From NCBI RefSeq assembly GCF_021155765.1, contig NC_060112.1:8308001-8372000 (forward strand): a stretch of 64,000 bases of DNA, read 5' to 3'. The translations under genes were made by a program, and so were the position numbers. Positions 35,601-49,245 of this stretch are shown here, in pieces. Within the stretch, counting starts at the first letter, position 1. Every line of letters begins with the position of its first letter. The stretch is from Diprion similis. Taxonomy: Eukaryota > Arthropoda > Insecta > Hymenoptera > Diprionidae. The notes beneath the pieces are model-generated. The model saw only the letters and a list, made by a program, of their open reading frames with translations. It did no database searches and was not told the origin of the DNA.

Positions 35601-36434
35601 AACGAAATTAGAACTTATGTAAAAGAATAATGAATTACATGATGCCAATCGGCAATATTGTTATTTCCAATACTGAAGATTGTAAGTTCATTCAAATCGT
35701 CGATTCCCTGAATAAGACTAATTTGATTCTCATACAGCAATAAAATTTCCAAACATTTCAGGTGGTTCAAATTCTCCATAGTTTCAATGTGGTTGAAGGA
35801 CAAGTCAAGCTCTTTCAAATTAATCAGGACGTCCAAGTTGACAATCCTTTCAATTTTATTGTTGCTCAGTTTCAATTTCACTAAGTTTGGCATTAACCAT
35901 AGATGGTCTATATTTAAAATATCTAAAAAAGATAAAAGTAATGAGTATAAAGAAGCTTTTTGTTCCGAAATGGGATTCAACACTACACGAAGACGCTACT
36001 CATAGTGACAGAAAGTATCCCGTGCTGTGAGTCGTTTTTTATTTTAGTTCGTAGTCCACATTGACTCGTTACAAAAAGAGAAAAATATCTCAACAGCTAG
36101 CACGAAGTTTTCTCAATCTTCATATTCGTACACTCGATTTGAGACTATCAGCTTTTATTTAATGTTCTTTTGACGCCCTATCGCGACTATGTGTTGGATC
36201 CCACATAACATTCGTACGTATCTTACTAAGAAATTCAATTCGAATTTCTGTCACTTCCTCCAGATTTATTCCATCCTCTACAAACAATCGTCCAGCCTCC
36301 TTTTTTGGCCCTTGGTCAATTATTAAAGCCACAAGCATTTTTTGGTCTATCACCCCAGGTTCTGCGGATTCTTGCAATATTATCGGTTTGTCTTCAGCCT
36401 TCATCATGTACACTGCGTTCTCAAAACTCTTCAT
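32633..36434 (-). CDS. DRC3: Dynein regulatory complex subunit 3 (LRRC48)
   Basis: Nine coding exons on the minus strand: 36434-36227, 35922-35639, 35395-35223, 34990-34833, 34384-34192, 33950-33743, 33456-33202, 33025-32949 and 32780-32633; 1704 nt, 567 residues (human about 523). All phases agree. DRC3 is part of the nexin-dynein regulatory complex that links doublet microtubules and tunes dynein in motile cilia; in insects this means sperm tails and chordotonal cilia. The N-terminus has the family block VALIIDQGPKKEAGRLF. SDS22-type leucine-rich repeats follow (about 75-200, e.g. LKELDLSFNHIETMENLNHL), closed by LRSLNVSGNS and an LRR-cap. The rest is alpha-helical coiled coil (LETEVLEEKLEKARQLSEEF), with the conserved NLAASHDLHLQIIDGREDRL block near the end. 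The C-terminal EIXXFLECQREEFDAL-like helix matches homologues. Confidence 0.95.
34619..34675 (-). other. Possible in-frame cassette or relic exon in DRC3 intron
   Basis: Inside the DRC3 intron between exons 34990-34833 and 34384-34192, an acceptor-like AATCCAG is followed by a frame reading ALLEKFDEICKILIEYYRM. This resembles the start of the next exon (YRVKFMELCKDLYELGL) and the LLE block of vertebrate DRC3. A weak donor (ATGG then GTTTTAG) gives 57 nt, phase 1 to phase 1, so inclusion would keep frame. It could be a duplicated exon, used or dying, or chance. Confidence 0.3.
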
Positions 36435-37380
36435 TTTATTTTTGTATGTTTAGATGAACCACACAATAAAGAAACTATTGTATGTAGTTATATGAAACGT
36501 TGACTCACATGAATAATTTTAGTAGTCAAATTTCACGTATAATCAGCTAGCTCAAAATGTGGGATGGTTTGATATATGGTCCAACCTCAGCATTCATATT
36601 TACTTGATGTTTACATCAATGAAGTACTTTCTGGTTTCCATAGCAATATAGATATTTATACTTTCGTAGCAGTGAGCCTGATGAAATGCCTCATTCAACA
36701 TTACTATCAATTCTTTGTTTTCGCCACGTTACCAAATCCACATTCGATACTAACAATAAAATGAATTAAAAACAATCAAATTTCAATGGTAAAGATTTTT
36801 GTCGCATGATTCGATTCAAAACCTTGAAAATTAGATTACAGAAATTCGTGATTGTTGAATTTCAAACTGTGCTCTGATTTGAAAATATATCGATCGTAAA
36901 TATGGCGGCATTACGCCTCAGTTTTCAAGTAAAGTGTGCATAAAAAATGACAAACTGTCATAATATATATATATACGCAATTGATGAATCCTAATTCGCT
37001 ACACTCATTATCCGAACGGGCATTACTTGCGCCTTGTCTTCCGAGGCGTTTGAATATGCGTAGCAGGAGTACATACAATTGAGGCGGCCATTTTGATTCT
37101 TGAGCCAATAGGCGGTCATGCAGCGCAACTACGTCACGAAAAATCGGGTAGCATTGGTCGGGGAAAACATGATTTGACGTCTAGCCGCAGTACTCCACTA
37201 GTACGGTGTCATATGATTATCTCTACGTGACACATCGGGAGAGTGAAAATTTGATGAATTGTTATTGACCGTCAATAATTTGCCGATAAATTCACCGTCA
37301 GATTACTTACTTATGCGGTAGTGAACCGAGAGGCAGTGTGCAAAGTTCTAACATTCAAATACGGCATAACAGTAAAAAAA
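36435..37380. promoter_or_regulatory. Shared spacer between head-to-head DRC3 and TOM1
   Basis: 946 bp between the two start codons. The half next to TOM1 (about 37080-37380) is GC-richer and holds ACGTCACG-, GACGTC- and ACGTGAC-type motifs (near 37128, 37177 and 37227) that resemble CREB/ATF or bHLH-zip sites. The DRC3 side is AT-rich. Whether the two genes share a promoter cannot be told from sequence. Confidence 0.4.
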
Positions 37381-40300
37381 ATGTCTTTTTTCGGCGTAAA
37401 TGTGAATCCATTTTCTACGCCAGTTGGTCAAAGAATAGGTGAGATTCATAGTTCGCCGTATAAGCCGAGCTGTTTCCATCGAAATGTTTATTTGATCATA
37501 TTTTCATTCGTTTAATAGGAAACTTACTGCATTATTACGTAAACGTTCAATACTATTGTCTTGGCGTGTCGCGGTTTTTTTAGTACTTTTGTTTTATTGA
37601 TTATTTTCTGTACCACATTGTTGTAGCACTCCTTGGTTTTTCTTTCTATCTTTATTCTTTATATTCCCTTCTTCCTTTGGTTACCGTAGATTTACTAATG
37701 AACATTGCAGTGCACCAATTATGTGCTGAACCATCAGAAGCAGAAGCGGAACGTTTAATTAGTGAAATTTTTTTTGTCCATATTTTTTTTACTGAGCTGT
37801 TGCGAAGGTCTGACCTGGTGAAAATTCATAATAATATTTGCAATAAAATTCCTCCGAATAATGATGCAATGATATTAATATCAATATTTCCCTGAAAATA
37901 TAATTAAATTACATTGTCTCATCATCCATTAATGGGCACTTGCCATAAGATCCAATTCACTTTAAACTGGATCTTGTAAACAGGTTTAAATTCTATTTTT
38001 GGCTGAAACTTATTCTGAGTAAATTTAAAAAACCACCAAAAGAATCCCCTCACTCAAATTTTTTACTCGCATGTCGCAGTTTGCATGGCAGTAGGAATAT
38101 AAATGATATCTACAAGTTGAACCAATTATGAAGCCAATTATGCGCTGTTACTCTAACTCAACATGTCGTAGAATAATTGAGACATTGTGATATAAAATTA
38201 CAGAACAGGCTACAGATGGAAGCCTGCCAAGTGAGAATTGGGCACTTAATATGGAAATATGCGATATCATTAATGAGACTGAAGACGGACCTCGGGATGC
38301 AGTCAAAGCTATTCGACGGAGATTGAATCAGGCAGCTGGAAAGAACTATACCATCGTTATGTACACTCTCACTGTTAGTAATTTCTAAAAGTCTAAATAA
38401 TTTCTGAATTTCTAAAGTGTGAGCAAAAACAATTTTCTTTCTCTTAATAGCACGGTATCATGAAACTGAACCTAGTGGTCTTAGTTAGTAACTGAACGTT
38501 CTCAACTTTTTCCGAATTGAGTTTTGTTGTAAAATTCAATACTTATGATTTTATGGATGTATTAGACTTCGAGAGATTTGAGAAAATTTTCAATTCTGGG
38601 TCTTTACATCATTTTGCTTCGTTGTTCTTTTTCAACTAACATTAGTATGCATAGCAGCTAACGTTGACCACTGGCTTGAACGTAATCACCAACATGCATG
38701 TATTTATTATTTACCTGTGTTTTATTCCCTGTGGCAAAAGATGCAATATTTTTGAACAGAAATAACAGTTTCTTTTAACTGCCGGTATATCACGTATTCG
38801 TAGAGGAAAGAAATAATTCCTACAAATATGGCTTTGAGAATGTGACAACGTTTGACAGTTTTTTATAAAATGATAACTGTTATTTATTTGTTCTAGGTTC
38901 TTGAAACATGTGTGAAAAACTGTGGCAAGTGTTTTCATGCGCTGGCTTGTTCACGAGAGTTTGTACTGGAGCTGGTTAAATTAATTGGTCCAAAAAATGA
39001 ACCACCTACAGCAGTACAGGAAAAAGTGTTGAGCCTCATTCAAGCTTGGGCTGAAACTTTCCGACATCAGCCTCATACTCAAGGAGTTGTGCAAGTTTAT
39101 CAAGAGCTTAAACAAAAAGGAATTGAATTTCCCATGACTGATCTTGATGCTATGGCACCAATAATTACCCCCCAACGGGTAAATATAAATATACCTATGC
39201 TAGTTCTGACCAATTTATTATCTGTATGGATCATACATTGTTCATTGAAAATATGATCTCTTGAAGCTTTGAACACCTATCCAAGTGAATCATATTGCTA
39301 CGTTCGCCAGAAACATGCTGCTGTTTGAGACAATATTTTTCGTGATCGTGTTGTATATCAGGAATTATTTTTTTCATACCTGATAAGCTATTTACAATGT
39401 ATGTAGTTCATACCTCAGTCACCAAGCATAAGCGAGATATTTATAAGATTTCAGATATTTTGATAAGAAGAGATAGGACAGTTATTCGTTGTCTGTAGAT
39501 AAAATCGTAATTTACGCTTTTATTTAAAGCTTAGTTGTTTACTTTTCTTTAATGTCTTTATTAACAACAGAAAGTGACTTATCAGAGTGTACCAGAAAGT
39601 GAGCAGACCACGGCATTGGCAGTTCCACCGGTAGGTGAACAACTTCCCGTGCCGCTGGCAGTCCAAGGGAGCAACGTACCTGCTCAACTTACAGAACCAC
39701 AGCTGGCCAAGTTACAGAGTGAGTTGGATGTTGTTCAGGGTAATATGCGCGTTCTTGCTGAGATGCTAACACATCTAACGAATCCAAATCAAACGGCTAA
39801 TCAGCAACCAGATCCAGCTGACTTGGAACTTCTTACGGTATAGTGATAGTTATTTGCTTCACTTGTTATATTATCCAATTTTCTTTTACTTATTTCATAA
39901 TTCTAAGTCCAATGGTTGAAACAATCACTTTTGGTATCCCTTGTTTGAATCTCAATGTGGCAACAAGTGTCCACCAACGATTAGTTGTAGAAAATGCAAT
40001 TTCATTGAGCGTGTTACTTCTGATATAACTGTATATTTTGAGTAAAGTTTTAATGTTATGAATATTTAATGTTGCATTAATATTTTAGGAGCTACATGCC
40101 ACCTGCAAAGCAATGCAAGAACGAGTTGTAGAATTAATTGGTAAGCTCGCCCATGACGAAATGACTGCTGAATTGCTTCGTGTGAATGACGAACTTAACA
40201 ACTTGTTTCTGCGCTACACCCGATACACGAAAAATAAGGCAACACCTCCTAGTACTATACTGGCACAGACCATTGGCCAACCACCAAATGATGCACGTGT

Positions 40301-43300
40301 TAATGCCGCTCCTGTTTTGAGCAAACGCGAAGCTGAATCACTAATCGACTTATCAGACGGAACAGACAGCTTGGGAAAAGAATTAGCAAGCATCAGTAAG
40401 TCTAAAAACTACATCTACATTTTAGCTACTTGTTTTTTTAAATTAAATTCGATTCATATTCATGTAGGGAATGTTTAATTCAACTTAGCTCTCTTTTCTC
40501 ATTTGCGCTATAGATTTCTCTGCGATCACAGATATTTTAATATAAAACCTGATTTGTATAATATTACTATGGTATTAGGTGTTCAGCTTTTATGGGTAAA
40601 ATAACTTTTAGACACTGTAAATTTGAATTAATGAAATTAGCATCTCCGCTCAAAGCGATGTAAGTTATTTTTAGTCAATTTAAGAAATCTCATCAGTTTC
40701 ATACTTTTGTACTTTGAAAATATTTCCGATTTGGTATATTGCCTAGCTTAAAATAAAAATTGTATTCGGAAGTATGCAGTTTCACAAAATATTGTCGAAT
40801 AACAAATGTTTCAATATTGTACATCACAATTGAATTGTTATTCATTACTTTAATTGTATGGCCTAGTACCTGATTAAAAATAACTTTTAATACATTGTTA
40901 TTTGTCACCAATTTGTGTATCAGAGATTTCTTCAATCATCATCATTTTAACAGAGTATATTCAGTACTTGATTAAACTGGAAACAAAGCTAACTGTGTAT
41001 CATCTTACTTTGTGTGAATAGGTGTGGTGGATGGTGCTTCGAGAGCAAGTGATTTGAGGAAAGAGAAGCCTAAAGAAAAAGAAGGTGACAATGACGAATT
41101 TGACATGTTTGCCCAGTCGCGTACTGCTACTTACGAAACAACAAAAAACAGGTAATTGAAATCAATATCTTATGTAACTAATAATTATCTATTGAAAGCT
41201 ACTCTAGGAGTATTCTTCAGAATTTTACGTTCTTTTCCATTACTGAATTATTTTGGCTTATGATTCTCGTTAAATCGGTGTACAGTTGAAACAAAGCTTA
41301 TCACTTGCATTACAAATTGTAAGTTGGTTCATGGTGTATTGTAATATCTTGAGATGACTTGATCTACCCAGATAACAAAATGTACACATAGTGGGTGCAT
41401 GCTGGTATTTGTGTTACTTGTGGTGCTGGATTCATTCTGTACACACTATATTTTGCTGATCAAAATGGTGCAAGATTTTTGCCCTGAGTGCAGAAGCTTA
41501 TGTCAGTACAGTGTAATACTAACTTAATTTTGATATCTTGACGTTTTCATAAATGTAAATGCAACGAAAAATCCTATAAAACGAAACTTATTATTACTTT
41601 GCAACACCCGTTCTGTCTTGACGTCAAACAATGTTTTTTCAAATCTTGGATTACAGCTTACATAATTATTTATACTAAATAATTTATCGAGATGACAAAA
41701 TAATTCTTTACTGACATAATTGTGCATTACCTGCACACTGTGTAACATACATATGATGGTGCAATGCTACCAGTATGCTCGCACTTAATGTTATCCGTCG
41801 TACTCTGCATGATTAACATGTGCTGCTCAGTTATTATCACGGATAACTATTAGATTAACAAATCATTAGACAATGATTTGTTAGAGTTGACTCAAAATCA
41901 TATTGCTTTTTTGCAGTGGTAGCAGATACGAGGATAATACTGAACAACAGGTGAGCGGGGGAAGTTTAAGCTCAGCCATTCTCAATCGAAATAACCCTAA
42001 CCAACCCTCACAGAACACAACAACTGCTGCTCCGGCAACTGCTGTACGTAATAGTAACCTGATAATATTTCAGTCATTCATTGTAACTACATTGTGACAA
42101 TTCTTCAGGTAGTTTAATGTATTCTTGAGCTTTTCAAAAACAAAAACTTTAATCAACATTACTCGGCATCATAAGGCACCTCTACAAATTTACAATAGGT
42201 TCGATATTTAATTGAGAATGATTTTAATTGCTTGTTTAATAACTATTGCAACACTTTCAGGATTAATGTCGTAAGATTGTCTTTTTTTGTAATTGTATTT
42301 TATTCAGAAGTTATGATGGTGATGTGCAACAGCGTTGGCTTTTTTGTGATGTTTGTAAATTGCTTTAATAATACAAAAGACGTGATTTTTTCACCGAATT
42401 AATATGTACTCAAAGTTTTTGTGCAACAATGGCTAAGTTTTTCCTTTTTCTTCACCATGCTACCAAAATAAGGATTCCATCTCAAATTTCTATTTTATGA
42501 AAAGAACTTGTGTTTTTGCTTTGTTTTCAAAACGTGATGTCAATTTTTAGGCACAGTTGATATATTTTTTTCTGCTTGCCTTGGTATTTGGTTTTGCTGA
42601 ATGTTTGTTTTCTTCTGTTGCTCAGCTAAACCAAGAATCTGAATTCAACGAGATGGCTGCTTGGCTGGATCGTACGGTGAGTGATTAACTTGTTATCTAT
42701 GCACTTGTATTTTCGCAGCGTGTATTTTCTTCCTTCAATTGTCGAATTTGATTAAGCTCTTGCCCTATGTTACATTCTATTCAATATATTCTATACATGT
42801 GTCCTATATGTTTTATAAATTTGGTTTTCTGTCAAGTTCAGTCCATATTAATTGCAGTAAAGTCAAATCTGCATGACAGATCGATTGAAGTTCTTAAAAA
42901 CTAGTTCCATTGCTCCTTCTATCAACTCAGTGAAGCTCAAACTGTTTAACAAGGGTCCGTATCATTGATAAACCATGGACTACATTCATCGAAGTCTAGT
43001 AAGTGCAGAGTTTAGTTTCTACCAATCAAAAGAGAAATTGCATTTGGAGTGACTTGTTCACACTCAATGGATACTAGAGTACTACTCGTATATGAAAAAA
43101 GACCAAAGGATTACCTTGGGGTTTCGTGGAGTTTTTTTTAAATTGTGATATCTTAAAAATTCTTCAGCATTCGTTTTATAAGTATCTCAAACTGCGATTT
43201 CCGAGTTGGAAAAATCATGTTATGTATTAATTCTACAATCTTTTTCTCTAGTACAGAAGAATTGTCAACATTTATGGTAAAAGTTGTTATTCACATAGAT

Positions 43301-43629
43301 GCTGTGATTTAGGGTATACAAATTTAGAGTCACATATTTCATAGTTTGGGAAAAGTAAACTAGCTGAAAAAATTATCACAGCACAGCCATTTTACCTAAC
43401 CATAATAATGAATTGCATTTTCCTGTTTTAATTTCAGCCCGGTGCCCAAGGGGACCAGGAATCATTAACATCATTTGAGTTCGAAAGATTTCTAGCTGAG
43501 AGAGCAGCTGCGGCCGAGGCGCTACCCACCATACCCACCATACCTTCCACGACTACTGCAACGACTACTAACACAAATGCTCAGCGCCAAATTAATAAAG
43601 ATCAAGACAAGTCCTTATTTGCTCTCTAG
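37381..43629 (+). CDS. TOM1: TOM1 (target of Myb1), VHS-GAT endosomal adaptor
   Basis: Nine coding exons: 37381-37438, 38204-38373, 38897-39178, 39571-39837, 40089-40395, 41022-41151, 41917-42043, 42626-42676 and 43438-43629; 1584 nt, 527 residues (human 492). All junctions keep frame. TOM1 binds ubiquitinated cargo, Tollip, endofin and clathrin on early endosomes and helps sort receptors and mature autophagosomes. VHS domain: about residues 18-150 ([43 protein letters not shown]). GAT domain: about 205-310 ([31 protein letters not shown]). Later come a clathrin-box-like SLIDLSD, the acidic-aromatic motif [10 protein letters not shown], and the conserved C-terminus ending LFAL. The last exon has a Thr/Pro-rich low-complexity stretch ([14 protein letters not shown]). 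The 51-nt exon 8 is the sort that can be skipped without frame loss. Introns hold no other gene. Confidence 0.95.
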
Positions 43630-46600
43630 GCAAGTATGAGGTAAGCCCATATGATTACGGTTTATGCTCACAACTACTTTGGATCTAAGTGTAAATTACT
43701 TCACTCGATCATACTAAGATTTTAATGATGATGGATATTTGATTCCTATTATTATATTTAGTGATTATTTGAACTAAACATAAAGACAAGTGAATTCATC
43801 GTTGGTATACATTGAGTTATTCATCACAGCAATTTGTACCCTAGAACAGTACCTATAAATTTGAGAGACATAGTTCAGTTTCAAAACAGTGGCCAAGATT
43901 ATTTTAGGTATCATTCCATAGTTAACGAAAAAAATAAGTAAGTATCATCGATGATATGCTTTGCTCTGTGCTGAACTATGGATGATTAGATTCGTATTTA
44001 GTATGCTGAATTGCATGTTACGTGCATTTCAACTTAATAAATAGTAGTTGTATCGATCATGTAACAGACAGATGTTTATACAATTACCCTACTTTTTTTT
44101 TCTTTACACAGGAACTATTCAGCCCAGTGAGAGACTGCTTCATGCTTTTACGTACTTACGTTAAAATAACGATTTGATTCACTAACTATACCTTATGTTA
44201 TCAGGTTTAATTTTAAATTGTTGATGATGAAACGCATGACTATGAAAAAAGGGTCGATTATTTGCAAGCACTGCTTAAGTAAGAGAAGCTAATTTATAGA
44301 AATATATATGGTTATATTAATATTGTTTTAAATATAAATTACATTACATATTAGATACATGGGCAGGGTTTTTTTTTTGAAACTGCAAATGTGAAGTAAT
44401 TGGGCATGAGTGGGAAAAGTCAGAGTTTGCTCAATGGATTCTCTTTTGTACAATACACTCCCATGCCCACACCTATTGTGAAAGAGGGCCCTCGTGCGGA
44501 GTCTGATTATTGTCATTTACTCTTACTTGTGCTAAAATACTTCATAGGTGTTGCCTCAAGGAAAATACCCTATATATCTGTATAAATAAATAGATACGTA
44601 TATATGTTACATGAGCTATAAAAATTAATCTATTGAGGAATCATATTTACATAACTCAATTGCAAAGTATAAATGACTTACAGCTTCTGATTTCAATTTC
44701 TCAACGTAATCCTAAGAGAGACAGTTTCCGCTTACATAGAATTTCACTTACAAGCCTTCCATGTAATTACAGAACTTTGGATATCATTAATTGCTGTAAA
44801 AATTGTTAGTCTTTGCTTGGTTCAACAAAAAATTTCCTGCATAACTGCAAAAGTCGTGAACGGTAATTATTTATAAATAATAAACCAATTGTTTTTTGTT
44901 TCATCATTTTGTTGGAGATTTTTTTATTCCAAATTTTTGTCGAGCTTTAAAAGTTGTTTCAAAACAGCTAGGTATATTTGACAAAATTACATAACTCTTA
45001 TTTTCAAATTATTTTTAAACAGTATTGTAAGTTTATATGTATCCCGTAAACTTTTGACCCGAGGCTAGCGCACATTTAAAATGTACCTCATATTTACATC
45101 TCACTTGTGTATACAGATGTATGTATTTAAAATTCAATGTCACGTAGATCCAAATATAAGGACTCATATACATATGTTGTGATATTATAAAGATTGATTG
45201 AAATAATATTAAGCCAGCTCTATGTAGAGCAAAGTTCGAATGATACAAACATATGATGTACTTGCACAATGCTTGTACTCAATTCAAATAGTTCACAACA
45301 TATGAAAAAGCATTGACTTTCAAAAATATTTTGTATATTTGGATAGGGCCGTATATTTGGATTGTTTGGGTACTATTTAAATGAAGCGATAGTGACAATT
45401 ACCTTGATACTTCATACAAAAGGAAAAAATAGAGACGATTGAAAATGTAAGCTGTAATGACTCACTGGTGTGAGAAAAACATCATAGGGGGATAAGCAGG
45501 GTAAAATGCCTTTCGCGAATATCTTGACGATAAGTAGGTATTATTACAGGTAGATACATTGCATGAAAATAACCGTATAATTGGCAATAATACGGCATAT
45601 TGTTAGGAAATTAAAAACAAAAAAAGTAAGTTATTGAGGCATCTATAAGGAATGTAAAAATGATGGTTTCATAATTTTGCTTTAAGAGTATTTAATACAG
45701 TGAAAAACAAAAATTTAAGAGAAAATAATTTTTTTTGTTATGATTTTATTTAGTTAAAAATCAGTCCATTGGGTATACAAAAGCTCTCGACTCCCTCAAT
45801 AACATATTAAAGTTTCAAACACGTCGGTCAAGTCAATTCGGAAATAAAATTAATTCATGTATTTTATTTTATTTTTTCTTTCTTGTAATCCAATTGGGAT
45901 TGTAATCTGAAATTTTCAGAAACTTAGTATTTTAATGGTAACAACATATCCATAAAATATGAAGATTTTCGTAAAAGGTTTTTTTAGCTTACCTGTCCCC
46001 CTACAGACTTGAATGCTTATGATCAGGAAATCATATAATGAAGTAATATTAAAATTGTTGAGCCAGTCGAAATTCGGATTTTTTAAAGCGTGGAGATTTG
46101 ATTCTGGTATATTATTTCTTGGAGTATTTTTATATTCAAGCAATTGATTTTGCGCCTTCCTCGAATTTTATCTTCTCCGATGTGGAGACCAATTTTAAGT
46201 TTTGGTCAAAATTATTTGAATATAGGTACGTATATTATATTTCGATATTGAAATTCCAATTGTTGTTTAGTTGTTGATGAGTTGATAAGTTTGCAACGCC
46301 CATACCCGCAAGCGTGTCAACTTGGCCTGGAGTCAGGAATTTTAGAATTAAGCTTAATATTGCAGATGCAAATACAAAACGATTGGCTATTATAAATCTT
46401 TGCAATATCTGTTATGAGTGGACATAGTTTAGCCATAATAAAAATGAAGAGTTATGCGTGAGTGCAGGTTGTGTATGCATTCTGGCACTATGGAAAAGAA
46501 AGGAGAGCGTATATTCAATATATACCCTAGCGCAAGCGTCCTGTATGTATGAGATTCATTGGTTTGTGATGTATTGAGCACTCTGGGGACACGTCCTTTA

Positions 46601-47520
46601 AGCCACTGGCTCATCAAAGTATAGTTTTACTCGATTCTTACAAATTATACTTGGGGTAAATTGTTGTTGAGATATATTGTACTCATGATAATTCTGTACA
46701 AGAAAAAACCTCAAACCATTATAACCAATACCAACAACTAGGCAGAGAAAGGGAGAGAGAGAATCTGTGGATAAGCTATGAAAGCTTTGTAACTTAGATT
46801 GGGAGGGTCCATACCTAAATTTCCGCATGAACGAATTTTTCGAGATGAAGTGCTAAAATATTGTTGAATATAACTTGGTCATTTATTTGTATTATTTACC
46901 TAATTGCTATGTTACAAGAATGTATCTGAACAATTTGTAATAATGAAATATTTAATAATTATTAACATTCACATGCTGTTGACGAGTATGATTTATTTTT
47001 ACTCGTATGATATAATCAATCTTTTCCGTCTACAACTAATTATTTTTCTTCAGGTGAATCAAAGTTTAAAGTTATTAAAATTTGTCTAATTGTTGAATAC
47101 GCTGCATTATACACTATTTTCCAATCGGCACTTGATATAAATGAAATAACACTTAGAGGAAGATATGCAAAACGAAGGCATAGATTATTTACATAGTAAG
47201 TTATATATGTGACATTTTTGAGCCTGCTTGAACGTAACGAAGAAGAGTGATATGACTCGATCTTTTATACCTACGCCCTGTAGTACTTTCATTTGTGCCA
47301 CTTTTGGCCCAACTACTCAACAGATTTGCACTATTCCAAAATACAAAATCCACCAAGTCTCTCAAGTGTTTTCAGCCAGATTTTGGCCTTTGGATGGATG
47401 ATGAAGGAAACAGCTCCATGATCAAATGTAGCCACATAGGCGTATAAGGTTTAAGAGAGACTTTAGTATTGACTATACATACCTAATGCGCTAATATTCG
47501 TTTTCTTCTACTTCCCTGGC
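43630..47520. other. TOM1 3' UTR and AT-rich intergenic region
   Basis: A plausible TOM1 poly(A) signal, AATAAA, lies at 44036-44041, about 400 nt past the stop, with further ones near 44585. The rest is AT-rich DNA in which I recognise no protein, RNA gene or clear repeat. It separates the genes from the satellite. Confidence 0.45.
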
Positions 47521-47609
47521 TCCATTAATTTAGCCCCCATGATTGCGAGAAAATCATTGAAACCATTCTATGACCAACAACTGAGGTAAGGAAATACTGA
47601 CACATTTCA

Positions 47610-48056
47610 CGTTTTCCAGACATGATTACGAATCCGTTGTTTGCAACGAGTAGAACCTGCGTGCAATCGGTAACTCTTGCAAATTTACATGAATAGGGTG
47701 CATCAAAAATAGATTCCAGCATTTCTCAAGTGCGTCAGACTTTTCACCAAAACTCGGAAGGGGCTAGCCTTGCTTTTTTTAGTCCAGAAATCTTTCGTCT
47801 TGAATTGATGTGTATGAACCTATTTGACTGATTGGACCGCCAAGAATACTAAGGACTGAACCAAAATAGCATAGGACCAATATCAAAGGTGTAAGAAAGA
47901 AAACAGTTCGTTTTTTGTCTGTAACTTTTCAAGCGTTGCTCGCAGCGTATCAAGACTGCGTTGAATCGATTTCACTCGCTGAATTACGTCAGCAAAGAAC
48001 ATCCAAGAACGGCCTTTAGTTTTTTTCCAACTAGTTAAAATTTTCACAAAAAATTC
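47610..48056 (+). repeat. Decayed edge units of the 312-bp satellite
   Basis: From about 47758 (GGGGCTAGCCTTGCTTTTTT) a unit of near-standard length can be followed, with the landmark TCGTCTTGAATTGATG at 310 bp before the same landmark in the first good unit. It diverges strongly but is still alignable (TGTAACTTTTCAAGCGTTGC, TTGAATCGATTTC). To its left (about 47625-47757) an even more diverged half-unit is visible (AATCCGTTGTTTGCAACGAG, CAATCGGTAACTCTTGCAAA). Divergence therefore rises toward the array edge. Confidence 0.7.
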
Positions 48057-48830
48057 GAAGGGGTTAGCCTTACTTTTTTGGTCATTTTTGGAGCTGGAAA
48101 CTTTTTGTCTTGGAATCGATTTGTATGACCATTTCTAAAGTAAATCGACCCCCAGGAACTCAGAAAACACAAGAAAAAGAGCGTCAGACCAACAGGGGAG
48201 AAATGACGACGAAAATCTTCGGTTTTTCGGCTGTAAGTTTTGATCCGTTGCTCGCAGCCTATTGGGACTGCGCTCAATCGATTCCTCTTGCAAAATTACG
48301 TCGGAATAGTGCCCTGAAGAATTTATCGCAGCACTTTTTCGAATCGTCGAAATTTTCGCAAAAAATCCAAAGGGGTTAGCCTTACTTTTTTGGTCATTTT
48401 TGGAGCTGGAAACTTTTCGTCTTGGAATCGATTTGTATGACCATTTCTAGAGTAAATCGACCCCCAGGAACTCAGGAAACACAAGAAAAAGAGCGTCAGA
48501 CCAACAGGGGAGAAATGACGACGAAAATCTTCGGTTTTTCGGCTGTAACTTTTGATCCGTTGCTCGCAGCCTATTGGGACTGCGCTCAATCGATTCCTCT
48601 TGAAAAATTACGTCGGAATAGTGCCCTGAAGAATTTATCGCAGGACTTTTTCGAATCGTCGAAATTTTCGCAAAGAATCCAAAGGGGTTGAAGGTTGAAG
48701 GTATTTATTGATATTTCCATAACAATATTGGAAAACTCGTAGTTACGGAGAAACAAAAAGTGTCACAAAGAGAGTATAAGCAGAAACTTATACGATTACA
48801 TTAAAACTATAGTCCGAATTAAGGCTAGGG

Positions 48831-48860
48831 CTAAAACTAAAACTAAAACTAAAACTAAAG
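48831..48860. repeat. (CTAAAA)n microsatellite inside the retroelement
   Basis: About five copies of CTAAAA in the 3' part of the inserted element. Confidence 0.85.
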
Positions 48861-49034
48861 ATACGAGTACAGCCATCTCGAACCGGTACATTCAGAAAGG
48901 CATGCAAAAAGGAATGCAAAAGAACCAAGATCAAAGAAACGGACGAGGCCCGTAGACATCTTCACAATACGGAACGAGACGCCTGAAGAAAATGAAAGCA
49001 GAAACTAGAGGCACGTAGTGTCCATTCTAACTAG

Positions 49035-49115
49035 GAAAGAAGAAAAATAAAGAAAGAAAAGAAAATAAAGAAAGAAAAGAAAAGAAAAGAAAGAAAAGAA
49101 AAGAAAGAAAAGAGA
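49035..49115. repeat. GAAA/GAAAA-rich low-complexity tract inside the retroelement
   Basis: About 80 bp of almost pure A and G on the plus strand (AAGAAAGAAAAGAAAAT-type), i.e. a pyrimidine tract in the sense strand of the element's 3' region. Confidence 0.85.
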
Positions 49116-49245
49116 GGATGCTCTCCAGTCCGAAAGAGATGCTTATGAATTGTGTGCTCGAAGGCAGCAAGCTTGTCAAGAGAGGAGACGAAAACGAAAA
49201 TTAGCCGGCAGAGAAACTTCTAGTGGCGAGTGGCGAAAGCAGCCG

